A DNA stretch of 64,000 bases, from positions 62,001 through 126,000 of the forward strand of contig FJUW01000063.1 of assembly GCA_900074885.1 (NCBI GenBank). Direction: 5' to 3'. The stretch comes from Rhynchosporium graminicola (taxonomy: Eukaryota > Ascomycota > Leotiomycetes > Helotiales > Ploettnerulaceae). The notes under the pieces were generated by a model, which saw only the letters and a list, made by a program, of their open reading frames with translations, did no database searches and was not told where the DNA came from. A program made the position numbers and the translations under genes. This document shows, piece after piece, positions 36,098 through 48,673 of this stretch (the first letter of the stretch is position 1; every line of letters starts with the position of its first letter).

Positions 36098-39000
36098 GGC
36101 CCTTTGCTGCTTCCCCTGGTTCCTTCCTCCGATTGTTGACGGACGGATATAGATGTTTACCGACATCCGAGAGTAGTCATTGTTGAGACTGCCAATCAGT
36201 GTTGATTATCAAATACGGGCTCGGAAGCGAGACCAAGGAATTATGCAGAGAACCTGAAGGCACTTACTTGCATGCACAATATGCATTGTGGCTGAGAAGT
36301 TATGCTACAGCCACACACAGTCTACAAGTAGTCAGTCACTCACTTGGTCCAGCCGGATACATTTGTCTCCGCTATCCGAGCCCGGCAGCCCGCCCCTCTT
36401 TGTTGATTGACAGCCATCCGATCCCGTTAAGCAAGCTAGCCACCTAAGGCTAGATCGATACGGTACTTTCTCTAGCGTCTCCGCCGACCCATCAGCCCGG
36501 GTCTGGGTCTGAGCCTGAGTCTGGATCTGGATGAAACGAAACGAACGAAACAAACAACAACGACTATGCAGGCAGGTTGTGACGAACTCCTACTTTACGT
36601 CAATTAACTTTAATCTAGCATCATCGCGACTCATGTCGTGTCCTAGAATAACCGAAAAGGTGAGTGGATGAATCGCTAGTACCTGGTACTTCCATACTAC
36701 CTACTTGACCTATTTTACCTAGATACAAATGACACGGCAGGAACTTGAAAACAATACAATTCTGCTACTGATCAGCTTCTCGACATTCTAGTCTTTTTCT
36801 TTTCAAATTCGAGGTAATCGTCGCTTCCCCTCTCACCTTCAGCCAGAAAATGGATGTCTTCCAAGGATGAATATCGATCTTTTTTGATAGTACGCTCATA
36901 CAAAATAAGGCCATGCACGCATCTACCCACCCCACTTAAACCCAGGGTCCTACTAAGCCCTCGAGACCTTGAATTGTGGTGAGGGGTCATCGCACATCGA
37001 TAGTCCAAAACCACGATTCAATAAAGAAGGGGAATGAGGATTATTACCGCGCGTTTAAAACGTAGCATTTCGTGTAAGTACTTGCATACACCGGGAGCTA
37101 CGATTGATGGATCCTTTCTGTACAACTTCTCGCCATCATTCGATCGCAGCGGATGCGGGATAAATGTCTCGTTCGTGGGGTTGGGTCCTTGCACGAAGCC
37201 TTTCCCAGAGACAAGGACCGTAAATGGACGCCGGCCCAGCCCAACTTCTCGAGATGGATCATTGGATGCGAGGGCATAAATACATCTCGGGTCGGCCCAC
37301 CGCAGTCTAGATCATGTGATATCGATGTGATATGTAGGTCCCCTTTCTCCTAACCTCGCACAAGACTCCGACATGGCGGGACAACAACGTTATCGGTACT
37401 CGAGTACGGGCTTCCTGAACCCAAATCAAGCTTGGCTGACGACAAAGGGAGAGGCGAAGTGAGTTGGGTGATGGTTGCATCTAAGCAAATCCAGACAACA
37501 CTCAAAGTTTGATGCCAAGATCCTTACTAACTCCCTCTGCATACTACATAGTAAATAATCATAAAAGCAGAATCATCGTTCTTGCGTCGTGGACGGTGGG
37601 ATATCCGGAAATTACAGCTCGCAAGTACTTACTCAATAACGCGAGCCAAGTAGCGTGGAATGGAGTAGATCCACCAGTTAGTGGCTGTGCCATGTCAGTG
37701 CCATTTACGGGAGCACGGGAGAATCATTTCCCCGGCCGAAGTCTCCGCGATGTTCCGGACCCGATGGCGCTTGTGCAGCCCGATAAGGTGTAGCGTTGGT
37801 TTTCTTTGCTTTGCTTTATAAGTCCGTGTTATGCGAAGGATAGGACCTGACCCGAGACCCAGGGAGAAGTACTTCAGACATATCTGCTGCTGTTGTTATT
37901 ATGAAAACTCGCTAATCTTATTGACGTAATATCCCTACCTCGTGCGCACTCATATATCAGCTTGCTCTTTTGAGTCTTCAATAGACACACAATCGTCTTG
38001 TGCAAAGCTTGTATACTATTATCATGCATAAGAGCAGACATGAGATGCGGGGGAAACGAAATGTACTTGCTACATACTCAACACCCTATCTTTCATCATC
38101 GACGAAGTATCAGAAAGGGGCCGAAGAATCCATGAAAGCCTATTGTATTCGGATCTTACTTCTGTTCCCCACTTATCGCATGTCGATTTCGTCGCTCGCT
38201 AATGGATTCACGCTATGATTCGTAACCTTTCCTTCTTCGTGGAATCGTGGTTGGAACGAATTCCTGTACCCTGAATGCCCAAATTGAAGCAAATAGATGC
38301 CTGAGCTGCTGGTATACGAATCAACCGATTTTTGAGAGACATGTTATCAAAAGAGCTAGCCAAACCAGTCTAGTTAGTAAGCTTCTTCGCCATCTTTCAT
38401 ATTCCTCCCATTCACATGAACATTCCTCCAGCCCAGTCAAACCAACTTATGTAGGAGTAAAGGTAGTGAGCTGAGCTGAGCTGAAAAAATCTCGAAATTA
38501 TCGCCGGGAGTCACGTTTATCACTGCTTGAACTACTACAATCCTTCTACGTCCTGTTGCCTTTCTTGCTCTTTGATTCCGGGAAAGGAGGTTAAGATGCG
38601 AGTACGCAGTATGTAAGAACTGTATAACACAGACTCGAGGAGATGATCAAGTAGCTAGGTAAATATTTGCAGCCCAAAGATTTGCAGAAGTTTCGCATGC
38701 AGTTCACTAATTGCTATTTGGAGCGATGCAACATTTCATTATTGATTTCTCTCTTTCTTTGTGAGCCCCTTGCCACCTAGGAGAACCAAAAAAAGAAAGA
38801 AAACAAAACCACCTCAGAATTCAACGCCCAACCTTCGATATCTATTCTCGAGCTTCACCTTCCTTTCATACACGACTTCGACGCTATCATGAAAGATCCG
38901 GCCGCGTATATTACTGCAGTACCAGGTTGCGATCATATTCTATACTCTCCAGCACTCGATAGCACATACCTTTTCTTTAAATGCTAAACACTTCTTACTC

Positions 39001-40115
39001 CCTTCTCCCTTCTCTCCTCGTTCCCCCATACACGAGTCAACCAGATATCTCCTACATTATATACTTCTATGATCGCACTTTCAATCTGTTTATTATTTCC
39101 CACTTTTCAACCTTTGTAACACAACAGGTGAGCGGTGTCCCCACCTCCCTCTCTGGAAACTCACATCCAACTTCCCTATTAAGTCGAAGTCCATCTAAAA
39201 CCCATAAGTTTTCCAGTAACTATTTTCACGACTGTGAAAAGAGCCTTGAATCGGCTCAGAAATATTTGTCTCGAGTCAATTGAAAATAGTTTTATCCTTT
39301 CAGCCCAGCTCGAGCAAATGTCAGCGACCGAAGAGTTCCCTAGCCATCGGAAATTCCAAAGCAACTAGCTGATCCCGTAAGTAGTTGATGAGGTGGTCCC
39401 CTAAATGACAACACGGTATCCGAAATTGTGTTTCTCTCCACCAGGGCTGATTGATAATCTATCACCCGATGATTACCCGCAAGCTACTAGGACTTCACTT
39501 TTTCATATCACAAACGTCTACAAGCCTTCCTAACCGAGTTCAAAACATGCGTTGCTTCATCTCCAAGAGGAGTTAAAAATCGTGACGCATCTTTTCATGG
39601 ACTAGCGACTACGAAAACTGTCGCTCGAGATGACGCTACCGAGGATTAAGATCGGATATTTCAGCTGGCGCAAGTGGGGAGAGTAGTATCACGTTGTATG
39701 TCTAGCAGAAGATTCTCCTCCCAAGCACTAGCGGAAGGAACTTTCGATCCCGGCATGAGGTAGACGATTTGGAGTGGAAATCAGAGGAAATATTTGGGGG
39801 AGGGGGAGGGGGGCGGGAGCGATTACAATGTAGTAAGATGACCAGGAGAGAATCCTGAGAAGGTCGCCAACGGTCTTTTGTGATGACAGAAAGTGATAAG
39901 CTGGAGAGATGGAAAACAAATAAAGTGAAAAAGAAATAAACGACAGCCTAAACGAGGTCAATGCGAAAAACATATAATTGATCGTGGCGGAGTGGATGAT
40001 GTTGCGAACATGGTCTGAGAATTGCAAAACTCGGTTAATGTTGTCATGAATTCGTTAGACGTGTAAATCGTGAGACATGGCGGTCGTTAAACATATAAAC
40101 AAATGTACGCATCTC

Positions 40116-41795
40116 CTAAAACCAGCTGCCCCGCCTACTGATCGGAGTAGTACAATCCTCTACGGCCTGCGTCGCACTATCCCATTTGATATCCAGTCTT
40201 CCGCACTCGATATGCACATCTCCCATCAGATGATGCCCAGTACTAGATTGGCGCCGAATGTCAAGTGCATATTTGGGAAGGACTTTACTGCGGTAGTTGA
40301 TGGTGTGATTAGATAAGGAGGAGGAGGTGCTGAGGGACGTGGCGAAGCGTGGGTAGATGTGGATAATCAGGGTGCGGAGCGCGGGGAGACACTGTTTGGA
40401 CGTTAGTGATGTTGATCTCCAAACTTCGACTCGGGATTGAGGTCTGTATAAGGCGGGAAGGGGAGGAGGAAGAACAGAGATCAGGAATCATATGTGTCTA
40501 TAGTGATGGATAGACACAGGGATGCTTACAGAACAAATGATAGCCACAGCCAACTCAAGCACTGTCCAGATCGTAACCGCAACATAGTCCCACGACGGAT
40601 CGACGGTTTTGCCGAAAACAAGAAGCGACTGTAAGCGGATCATAGAGACGATACAACCAAATCCACCAAGGGCAAACATAAATGCCACACTCAACTTCTT
40701 CCTCCCTTCCATATTCAACTGCCACACAACCCTGATCGGTAACAGGACAATTACGAGATCCTGCACGATACTCAAGCCACTATTCGCATACGCCAATGCA
40801 TTGATATTCAAACACTTTCCCTTGAGATCTAGATCCCAGAAAAAGGCAATGGGCGCACATTGGAAAATTGTGAGGAAGGAGATGAAGGAGGTGCCGAGGG
40901 CGACGAAGACGATGGTCATCCATACGGCGATGCGGAAGGATGTTTGAAGTTGGAAGACGCGGAGGTAGAAGACGAGGATGGAGATTTTAACGAGCCCGAG
41001 GACGGCAACGTAGATGTTCTCACCGATGTAGACTGCGTGGGATGTTACTCAGGGGCGTGGGATGAGGGGCAAGGGTGGGTGTACACCTGAAGAAGATGGC
41101 TTTCATGGCGCCGGCTTTTTGGCTGTAGAGATGTTTTCCAAAGCCCAGGATGGACACTGCGAACTGTCAGTGAGGTAAGCTCGAGAAAGGGCAGAGAACG
41201 CCATACTTCGAATGGCGAAGGTATTGGACACAATTGACAAGCACTAATAGGTTAGAGGATGGAAGCATATTTGCGAATAAGGCTGACGTACCTGCGCAAG
41301 ACAAACAATGTAATCTTCTGGCGAAAGCTTTTTCTTGACAATGATCTTTGAAGCCAGACGTAGAGCTACGAGAGCCGAAGTGAAAATTATGATAAAAGTA
41401 AAAACGGCGACCATTGTAGTCGATCTATCTTTGTATGGGAGCTTGCAGGTCACGGCTTGGTTTTTAGACAGAACTGGGTCGGTCAGTGTTAAACCTTCGT
41501 TGGAAGGAGGAGAACGTAACCTAGAGCTTCTTGCATAGTACAGTTGGTAGTCATGCAATCTGAGAGGAGAAGAGAAAGTGGTTTGCTGTTGCATTGGCAT
41601 TCAAAATCGTCAAGTGAACATCCTGCTGCGGGTACTGTCTGCGTCATACAGGAAAGCTGGCGAGAGTTGGTACAAGAACTTTCTTGAAGGAGGGAAGATA
41701 CTTACAGCACATGGTGATAACTCACCAGGAGGGTCTGAGTGGGCCTGTACCACTACCAAATATAGGATGAACAGTACAGCTCTGAGAAGCATCAT
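40116..41795 (-). CDS. CFEM-domain Pth11-like G-protein-coupled receptor
   Basis: Seven exons (41795-41706, 41656-41521, 41473-41292, 41243-41207, 41156-41085, 41032-40530, 40391-40116), 431 residues. Signal peptide (MMLLRAVLFILYLVVVQA), then a CFEM domain with exactly eight cysteines at 29, 33, 43, 50, 52, 64, 69 and 85 (SPCALSC, AAGCSLDDFECQC, DCMTTNC, VTC). It appears only after splicing exons 1-3. Seven membrane segments follow, with loops KKKLSPEDYIV, RFYIGENIYVAVLGLVKIS, QCAPIAFFWD and a helix entering SCLPALRTL, the usual end of the PTH11/rhodopsin-like module. A hydrophilic tail of about 80 residues ends at TAG 40118-40116. Relatives sense surfaces or host cues and signal to cAMP. The exon 2 donor (GTTACG) and exon 5 donor (GTACAC) are chosen for frame and deserve a check. 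Confidence 0.88.
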
Positions 41796-43495
41796 TTTTC
41801 CAGCACATTTTTACAAGCTAGAATACTTCGTATAGGAGCTTTCTTTATCTCTGAACGGGGGTTGGGCGGGGCGAGGGTTTTGTACTCAGAATTCATACTC
41901 CACATATTGAGTTTGGAGCCGGAAAACTCAACAAGGCATCCCATCATAGCGGGTACTATGTTGGCATATTAGGTTTCAAGGCAATGTGAACTCAATTCTG
42001 ACAACTTTTTTATGTTCTGATATCGTAGTATTCACTTTTATCGCAGCTTCTGGTTGGGCACTAGCAATTCTGTGAAATCAGAGTCCGGAGTCTTCCCCGC
42101 AAGTGCGTACGCAAGTGCATTTATGAAGATGGGATATAGTGACGAGACCCAGGAAAGCATTTGTTATGAGGCGTGGAAGTCTGGGGTAAGAAGCGATCCC
42201 CAGCCCGTGCGTTCTCTGTCAACTCTGTAAGGCCCATGAACCCGACAGGGAGCAGGTTGAGGTCCTTGCTGCATCCACTGCAAACCTTCTCAATGGCAAA
42301 ACGAATCGCAACATGACTCGTACTAAAGGAGTTTTCAACTTACGAGAACCCGTATTATTTCACAGTTGTCGTCCAAAAATGAATCTCGGTTGATGAAAGG
42401 GGACGATATATGTTAACTGGATGTAACTCAACTTAGTTTGGAACGTCCGAAATTCGTAAAATTGTACCGACAGTACAGATGAACGAGGGAGAGCTGGCGA
42501 TCTCCAGACACTCTAGAAGAAGGATGACGCGAGACCGAAAACTCTAAGATAGAGCGGTCAGAACTAGCCGGTCCACTAAAACAAATAGAGTCGAAAATAA
42601 GCCCTGAAGTCTGTGCGAAAAATTGGAAGGCTCCCAATTGGTTGAGTCCGATCCCATAAGAGAAACGTCGCTAGGAACATGCTAGTCGTTTGACTGAGGT
42701 GAATAAACTCAAGGTTATGGTTATCTTGTGTTGTGGCTCGATAACGACCCATAGCAACAAAAAGCTTGATCTAAATCCGTCCCTGTTCACTGAAAGAACG
42801 GGAGATTTGTGAAAGCGGTGTATTACTTCATGAGAGAGAGAGACTGATGAAATGTAATTGTCAACGGAGGCATCCGAAGCGGAGCCAACCGCAATCTATG
42901 CTAGTCAGCCTTCGCAGCTGCAGCTACCACTTACAAAAGCTAACATTACCTAGATATATGAAGTTGAAGCTGTTCGTAACATCCTCATACTATACTACCT
43001 ACTAATTATCTTTTCGATTGAACTAAAAATTGATCAGCAGGCTTCTGGTACTGCATCATCAGAAAAGCCTCTCAGGCCTTTCAGCGCGCCGTTGATCCCA
43101 CTGCTATCTGGACCAATGTCCACAACAGAATTTACAGGCAGTTTTGACAACGCGTAGTCTTACCATAACACAGCTTTCACACAGCACAGCCCTCCACGGG
43201 GTATTTGGAAGGAGGGTTGATGTGTGCGACATAAAAGATCGACAACCTCAAGACTGCTTGTCTTTGCATACAAGTTTCAAAAACGATTCACCTGCATTAT
43301 TTGATGCTCCAGGAAGATGCCTCTCCTGCCAGCAGTCCTTGCATCGTTGGACCTCAGTACGGTGCCGGACGAACACATAGCTTAGAAGCCGAAGGAGAAA
43401 TCCAGGATGAGGAATACCGATTATTTTTTTGGGAAAATCAAACATCGCCTTTGGCAATCCAACAGTCTCTACTTCTGCCTCTTTTCCCCGTTTCT
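41796..43495. other. Intergenic, nothing recognised
   Basis: Promoter side of the CFEM receptor. Contains no supported coding sequence; frames are short and lack motifs. Confidence 0.4.
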
Positions 43496-44440
43496 TTACA
43501 CCAAACCCTCTAGCGGACAGTTAGCATCATCAAAGCCCTTTCCCGTGGAAGAAGTACTTGCTCGACAGCTCCCACAAAATCTTCCATGTCGGATCATCAA
43601 GTAATGAAGATCAAACTTGAGACGATCCGGAATTATAGTCTCAGGGTGTGCAAACATTCCAGATCGATCGGCTGCAGGGGGAACCTAACCCAGCCAAGCA
43701 CAAATCCGGAAGACATGAGTATCCACAGCGAAGCTATTATGCTGCATACAGATTGAGACAATGCATTCCGCAGTCTTTGGTCCTACATCTGGGAAAGTGG
43801 TGAAGTTATCGAAGGCTTCATCTTTCGAAAGACTTCGCATGTGTTCAAGCGAGAGGAGGTCTATTCCTTAGATCGGTTGCAATTTTTCCGTTCTGTTGAC
43901 GTTCGAGATTCTCGTTATGCACCATGTCTAGAATGGCTTTACAGCTGCGACTTTTCATAGTGCCCATTCCTCCTGTTTTGATAAATTCACAGAGATCTTC
44001 CAATGGAGCAAGTCGAACTGCCTCCCAGTCGACAATTTCAAGGCCGCTACCTTTTTGCGCCTGCCAAATATCGTCAGAATACCCATGAAAGCTCGAGCAC
44101 ATTCACATCATTGGTCCCAGCACTAAGCTGTGCTGTGATCATCGCTTCAATCAATGCTGGTTCTTCGTCATTGGCACTCATTGCAGCCTTCGATACGAAG
44201 TCCCGGAGATGGCTTCGATTGGGACGTCTCAATCTTGCCATGCTTGTCCTCAATGAAGTTGAATACCTTTCAGACTTAAGCTTCTGTGGGAGTTGGCCAA
44301 TCTGGGTACGGAGAAGCTGCATTGTTCGAATAGTCGTATCTTGCTTTTTTTGAGCTCTCAGTCGTTGAAATTGGGCTCTGTGGGGTTTTGAGGATTCTTT
44401 GATATCAGAAGACTCCTCGGCTAGAACGCGCTCCAGAGCA
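43496..44440 (-). pseudogene. HhH-GPD superfamily DNA glycosylase (endonuclease III-like), broken
   Basis: Base-excision-repair type protein. Reading the minus strand: an N-terminal helical part (ALIEAMITAQLSAGTNDVN), then RAFMGILTIFG, then GSGLEIVDWEAVRLAPLEDLCEFIKTGG, then LLSLEHMRSLSKDEAFDNFTTFPDVGPKTAECIV, which is the helix-hairpin-helix (PDVGPKTA). The catalytic-loop region FAVDTHVFRICAWLG holds the conserved Asp. Next is a TAG at 43687-43685 where relatives have Trp, then DRLKFDLHYLMIRHGRFCGSC and a normal stop at 43498-43496. Frame changes are needed near 44083-44095 (before RAFMG), at an AAAAAG run near 44060, and near 43870. One stop and about three frameshifts make it a pseudogene. 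Confidence 0.85.
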
Positions 44441-44708
44441 CTTTACACCCATAGACTCGCTACAGAAATGTCAAATATCTCGGCCTACGTTTCTCGATTT
44501 TGGACACACATGCTGCAATTCTATTGACAGTTGTAAGTCAGGCTCGACATCAAATCCACGACGTGCTCGTCGCATCACTGGGGCTTACAAAAGCTTAACT
44601 CTCGGGAAGATTACCACACGTTATGGCCGACTGCGGGTCTGTAGGTCAAGATCACCGCTGTGCTACAACAAGGAAAGATCTTCTCTACTAACAGCCACCT
44701 ACGCCGCC

Positions 44709-46790
44709 ATGAGTCACTTCGTAAGCGATACTATTTGTTTCGCGCTTATTGTAATTTTATTCGTGGTCTTTCACTTTATACTGAACAGCTTAGTGATTTA
44801 AATTCTAGATACAGCAGAACGTTTGCTGTTTGAACTTCTTGTAACAAGAAGTTCTCTAGGCTGTAAGTTTTTCAATTGTTTATTGTATCTTCAGTCTAAC
44901 TCTATACAGCGACACGTCTCGGCGCCACATCAGAGCTTGTTCTCCTGAAAATATCGAAAAAATAGTAGCAGATTCGAGATGCGTCAAAGCTCCTCAAGCT
45001 CGTGACACATGTTCTCAGCGCAAACCATCCTGCAATGCAATTTTACCGTGTTCGCGATGTGTGAGATCTAAAGTGAGGTGCACATACGAACGTCGAAACA
45101 CTTCCCCTCCCAGCGCGTCTGTCGATAAATTCATAAAAGATTCTGTTTCATTAGCCACATCTTCGCCTGGAAATGGGTCAGAGATACAGTCTGATGTCAG
45201 AGGAAAGATTCCGAGTGAATTCTTGCTGGCTTTCACCGACCAGCAGAACACGAAGCAAACTTCAACAATTATCACTACTAGTCGAAGATTATCGTCTAAT
45301 CTTGATGAGGTTCCTTCTCTGGAACTACCGAGCACATTTGAAATCAATTTCAAGGCTTACGACACATTGTTCTAGGATCAAAAAAATTGAAGTCCAAGTT
45401 TTTCCAGCATCTGAGCCATATAGGTAAAGAGGAAGCCGAAAGTTTTCAATGTGGATGTCTTAAGATAATCTTGAGACATGCCTTGTCCTTGTCTCAAACC
45501 CCGCGTAGGATGAGCGTCACTAACTCCTTCGTTACCTTGGATGATCTTCCCATGATGGAAGATCAACACAATTCTTTATCTTTCCTTCAGTCGACTGAAC
45601 TGCTCATGTCAAGCCGGCCGGCGCAGCCGCGTCAACACCTAGCTTCTACACATGCGGATCTGCTCGCGAACAATTTGGCCTGTCACATCGACTTTGATCC
45701 ACTACTTGCAGAATAAATCGACACACCGAGGAATACAGACAGCTTCACCCAGGCGTATTTCAGGCAGCTCCACCAAAACCACCCCTTTGTCCATTGGCCA
45801 AATTTTGATTGCGAGCCTACCTCTTTGCCTCTCCTTCTAGCCATCTTTCTATTCGAATCTTTGTGTTCTTCCCCATCGGACGCTCCACTAGCAGCACGCT
45901 TCGATATTGCTGAGGAATACTTGTTCAACCATCCAATCATGCGGGAATGCCACGACGATCGTACGCAGAGGGTGTCGTCTGTAAAAAAGACCGATGTGCT
46001 TCAGCCTTCAGGCGGTGCTGATTATTGAGCTTGTTCAGAATGGCACGAACAATATGAAAAAACGAGGAGACGTCTGCGAACGAAAGGACATCCGTGTTAT
46101 ATTACTTCTCTGAGGTGCATTGGGCTGTTTCAAGCTGCCCCTCGGTTTTCTACAGACGTCTTTGAGAATCGCGAAACAAAGTAGCATTCATGCATCTCGA
46201 GAGGGAAACGTACTCGATATAAGATCACCGTTCCGTGAAAAATGGTTTGAACGACCAATACTAACTGTCCAAAAGGGCTAGCAACCTGGGCCTTCATAAT
46301 GGACCGTTGGTTTTCCATCATGTTCATTAGCTGTTTCCAAATTACCGTAGCAAGCTAAGCTTCGACCTTCCCTGTAGTATGAGCTCTTTGAAGCCAAGAC
46401 GGCGTTTGAATAGGAAGACATGGCCTTGGCTAATACTTCCAATTCTGCTCGCCTAATACCGTCTCGTTTGGTCAAAGACTTGCTTAAAGAATCCTATGTT
46501 GATAGATCATACAGAGATACAACCGCAATGCAGCTGTCACTCGCCATTGCGGTAATTTTAGCTCTTCTTGAAAAATTATCCACATCCATGAAGTACTCAG
46601 TCTCAGCGGACTTGCATTCTATGTCCATGACAGCGAAATACTCATTCGCTCTTCCAGCATCCGAAAGTGCACCCCGTCGTGCAGCAAGCAGATGGCAAGT
46701 CTTATAGCACTCTGCGTTAGAATTTCCAGCAGACTGACAGCACGACTATTTCAGGACTGCGTGAAGCATTAAGAGGAGCTGTGCTGGTTA
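44709..46790 (+). pseudogene. Fungal transcription factor with C2H2 and Zn2Cys6 fingers, broken
   Basis: A C2H2 finger half (SCNKKFSRL|DTSRRHIRAC) is rebuilt across an intron at 44863-44909, but its first part contains a TGA. A Zn2Cys6 cluster follows with exact spacing x2-x6-x5-x2-x6, except that the first Cys is Arg (codon 45002-45004): R-DTC-SQRKPSC-NAILPC-SRC-VRSKVRC-TYER. Downstream, in changing frames, come a fungal-specific transcription-factor domain start (YFRQLHQNHPFVHWPNF, LLLAIFLFESLCSSPSDAP), a middle part LFEAKTAFE-stop-EDMALANTSNSARL and the near-C-terminal RAASRWQVL-stop-HSALEFPAD-stop-QHDYFRTA, typical of the domain's end. Stops include TAG 46705-46707 in place of Trp. The ATG at 44709 is a possible original start. 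Confidence 0.8.
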
Positions 46791-48478
46791 GTTTGTAATA
46801 AAGCCGGTACATGACGCTCGTCTTACTGCCTCGGATTGTCGTAACGGTCAGAAATATGCCGAGAGGTGATGCAGAGTATACATATGATATTCATTATTCA
46901 GCATTGAGGGGGAAGCAGCGATGCAATGTACGGAAGAGGGTTTCAGGTGGGTCTTCCCACCCCTGTATAATTCTTATAATTTATGGAGAAAATCCATGAA
47001 CCCTTGATTGTTGATTGGAAGAATAGCTATAGTGCTTGACACGGGGGACGATACTCACCTGAAACCCCCTTCCGTACATAGTTGTGCATACAAATCTTGG
47101 TGGTGATAAATGCACTCTGCACTTTGGGCTCGCTTATTTATCGCATGGCCATTTAGCCGTGGTCAAAAGATAGTCTTCCTCGCAAAGATCTTCATTAGTC
47201 GTATTTAAACTAGCTTTTGTGTAAGTCGGTCCTCTAACACTTAGTAGGCTAACTTTTCCTTCGACCGCGATCAAAATACATGTCCTTCCAACTAAGGAAA
47301 GTATCGTCAGTGCTAGGACGACATCCAAGTTCCCTAAGATATTGTCTTCAATAAAGGATATGCTATGTCGCTCGAGCATCATACTTGCTACGCTCGAAGA
47401 ATAGAGCGTGGTGGCGGAGACTGCAACGAGAGCTTGGATAAAAAGTAAGAGGGATCTATGAGTGCTACAGAGGTGCCTCTACTTGTATACTACTTACTGG
47501 ATGCGGAACCTCCCAACTTGCTTAAGATTTTAAGAGTGGAGCCCGTTGGAAGAATTGACATGGAGCTGATGGATTAGAACTGAATGTCGTGTATTTTAAA
47601 ATCTCATCTCTTAAACTGTATCATATGACGTGAAGGGGATGGCAACAGATTAAGAATACGATTATTTTTCGTCATGAGGCCACAAGGCACACCCATACAT
47701 ACCACACCAAGAGACCCACGTACGCTTTTGCTCGCGTAACGATTGACTCAGTGAAAGCGTGCGAAAGTAGAAGTAAGGATAATTGTAGCACCTTTACAGC
47801 AACGAAACCACATTTCAAAAATAATTCGATAAAAGAATTCTTGCTAGGGTAGCCTAAGTCAATTATCAAATACACTATCAAGCAATTATAGAGCGTTTTA
47901 GGTGGAGTTTTAGAGGGGGAATTAGGTATTAGAGGGACTGGGGGCATAACCTCGCTTAGTTTATCGGAGTAGAGAGAGCGGCATGTCTAGGCTTTGTTTG
48001 CCTGATATAGGGTTGACTTTAGGTGCTTGTGTGCCTTGTAGTCTCATGACGAAATAAGTGTTCTCCCAGATTAAAGAGATGGCTGTGTACTGCCCCCAGT
48101 ATACTTGTAGCATGAGACTCTTCAAACCCGATAAGATTATTAGCTTTAAAGAGGTTAATGTGAGACTGGGGGCTGTAAAAGTAATATGTGATTACCACCT
48201 ATTGGCGTACTGCCCCGCAGTATCATATGAACCTTCTCGCAAACCAACACAATCATTACAGTCATCTGCTTGTTGAAACCTAACCTGGTGTTACCACTGC
48301 GTAGCAATCAGGGATCAGACTGTACTTTTTCCAGTAAATTATGGATTAAACCTAGGGTAAACTCAGATAGACACACAGTAATCTGTATTTAACCCCCTTT
48401 AATTAAGGAAGGTTCACATAGTGTAGGTGTACTGAAATATGTAGCCACCCTCTTTACGGACCGTAATCCTACCCACTG
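46791..48478. other. Intergenic, repeat-bearing, upstream of the small secreted peptide gene
   Basis: Contains the inverted repeat listed separately and a direct repeat GTACTGCCCC-CAGTAT (about 48097 and 48209, 112 bp apart). No gene supported; a 91-codon minus frame at 47672-47947 has no motif. Confidence 0.4.
46926..47079. repeat. Inverted repeat, 27-bp arms with about 100-bp loop
   Basis: Left arm 46926-46952 and right arm 47053-47079 are reverse complements at 25 of 27 bases (ATGTACGGAAG-GGGTTTCAGGTG-GT). Weaker pairing continues about 15 bases further inward. Could be a MITE-like element or the stem of a decayed transposon; no target-site duplication is clear. Confidence 0.7.
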
Positions 48479-48486
48479 TATATAAG
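48479..48486 (+). promoter_or_regulatory. TATA box of the small secreted peptide gene
   Basis: TATATAAG lies 188 bp upstream of the ATG at 48674, followed by a C/A-rich leader, a usual arrangement for strongly expressed fungal genes. A GTAAGT at about 48570 suggests a possible 5' UTR intron. Confidence 0.5.
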
Positions 48487-48673
48487 TACCTCACTCTACA
48501 CACACCTTAAATGCCAACCTCAGTACCACTCGCACTCATCCACTCTCACAAAAAACGTTACCCATATCAGTAAGTACCTTCAACCCAACGATACTAAGAC
48601 TACTCTCTCGAGTCAGTTCCCTCCTTCTGATCAAAGAAATTAACCTCTGTAGAATTCGGATCAAATCGCAAAT

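Larger units (their letters stand above)
35500..40115. other. 4.6-kb intergenic region upstream of the ABC transporter
   Basis: No gene supported. Holds the ABC transporter promoter (35500 to about 36500) with two microsatellites listed separately; the rest (37-40 kb) shows only short frames without motifs. A G-rich run lies near 39797-39815. Confidence 0.4.

Noticed and set aside
46278..46707. Long nearly open minus-strand stretch opposite the transcription-factor pseudogene
   Set aside because: The plus strand carries the fungal transcription-factor domain end (RAASRWQVL, HSALEFPAD), so the minus frame is taken as a shadow.
47672..47947. 91-codon minus frame with hydrophobic stretches
   Set aside because: AT-rich repeat debris; no signal peptide layout or family resemblance.
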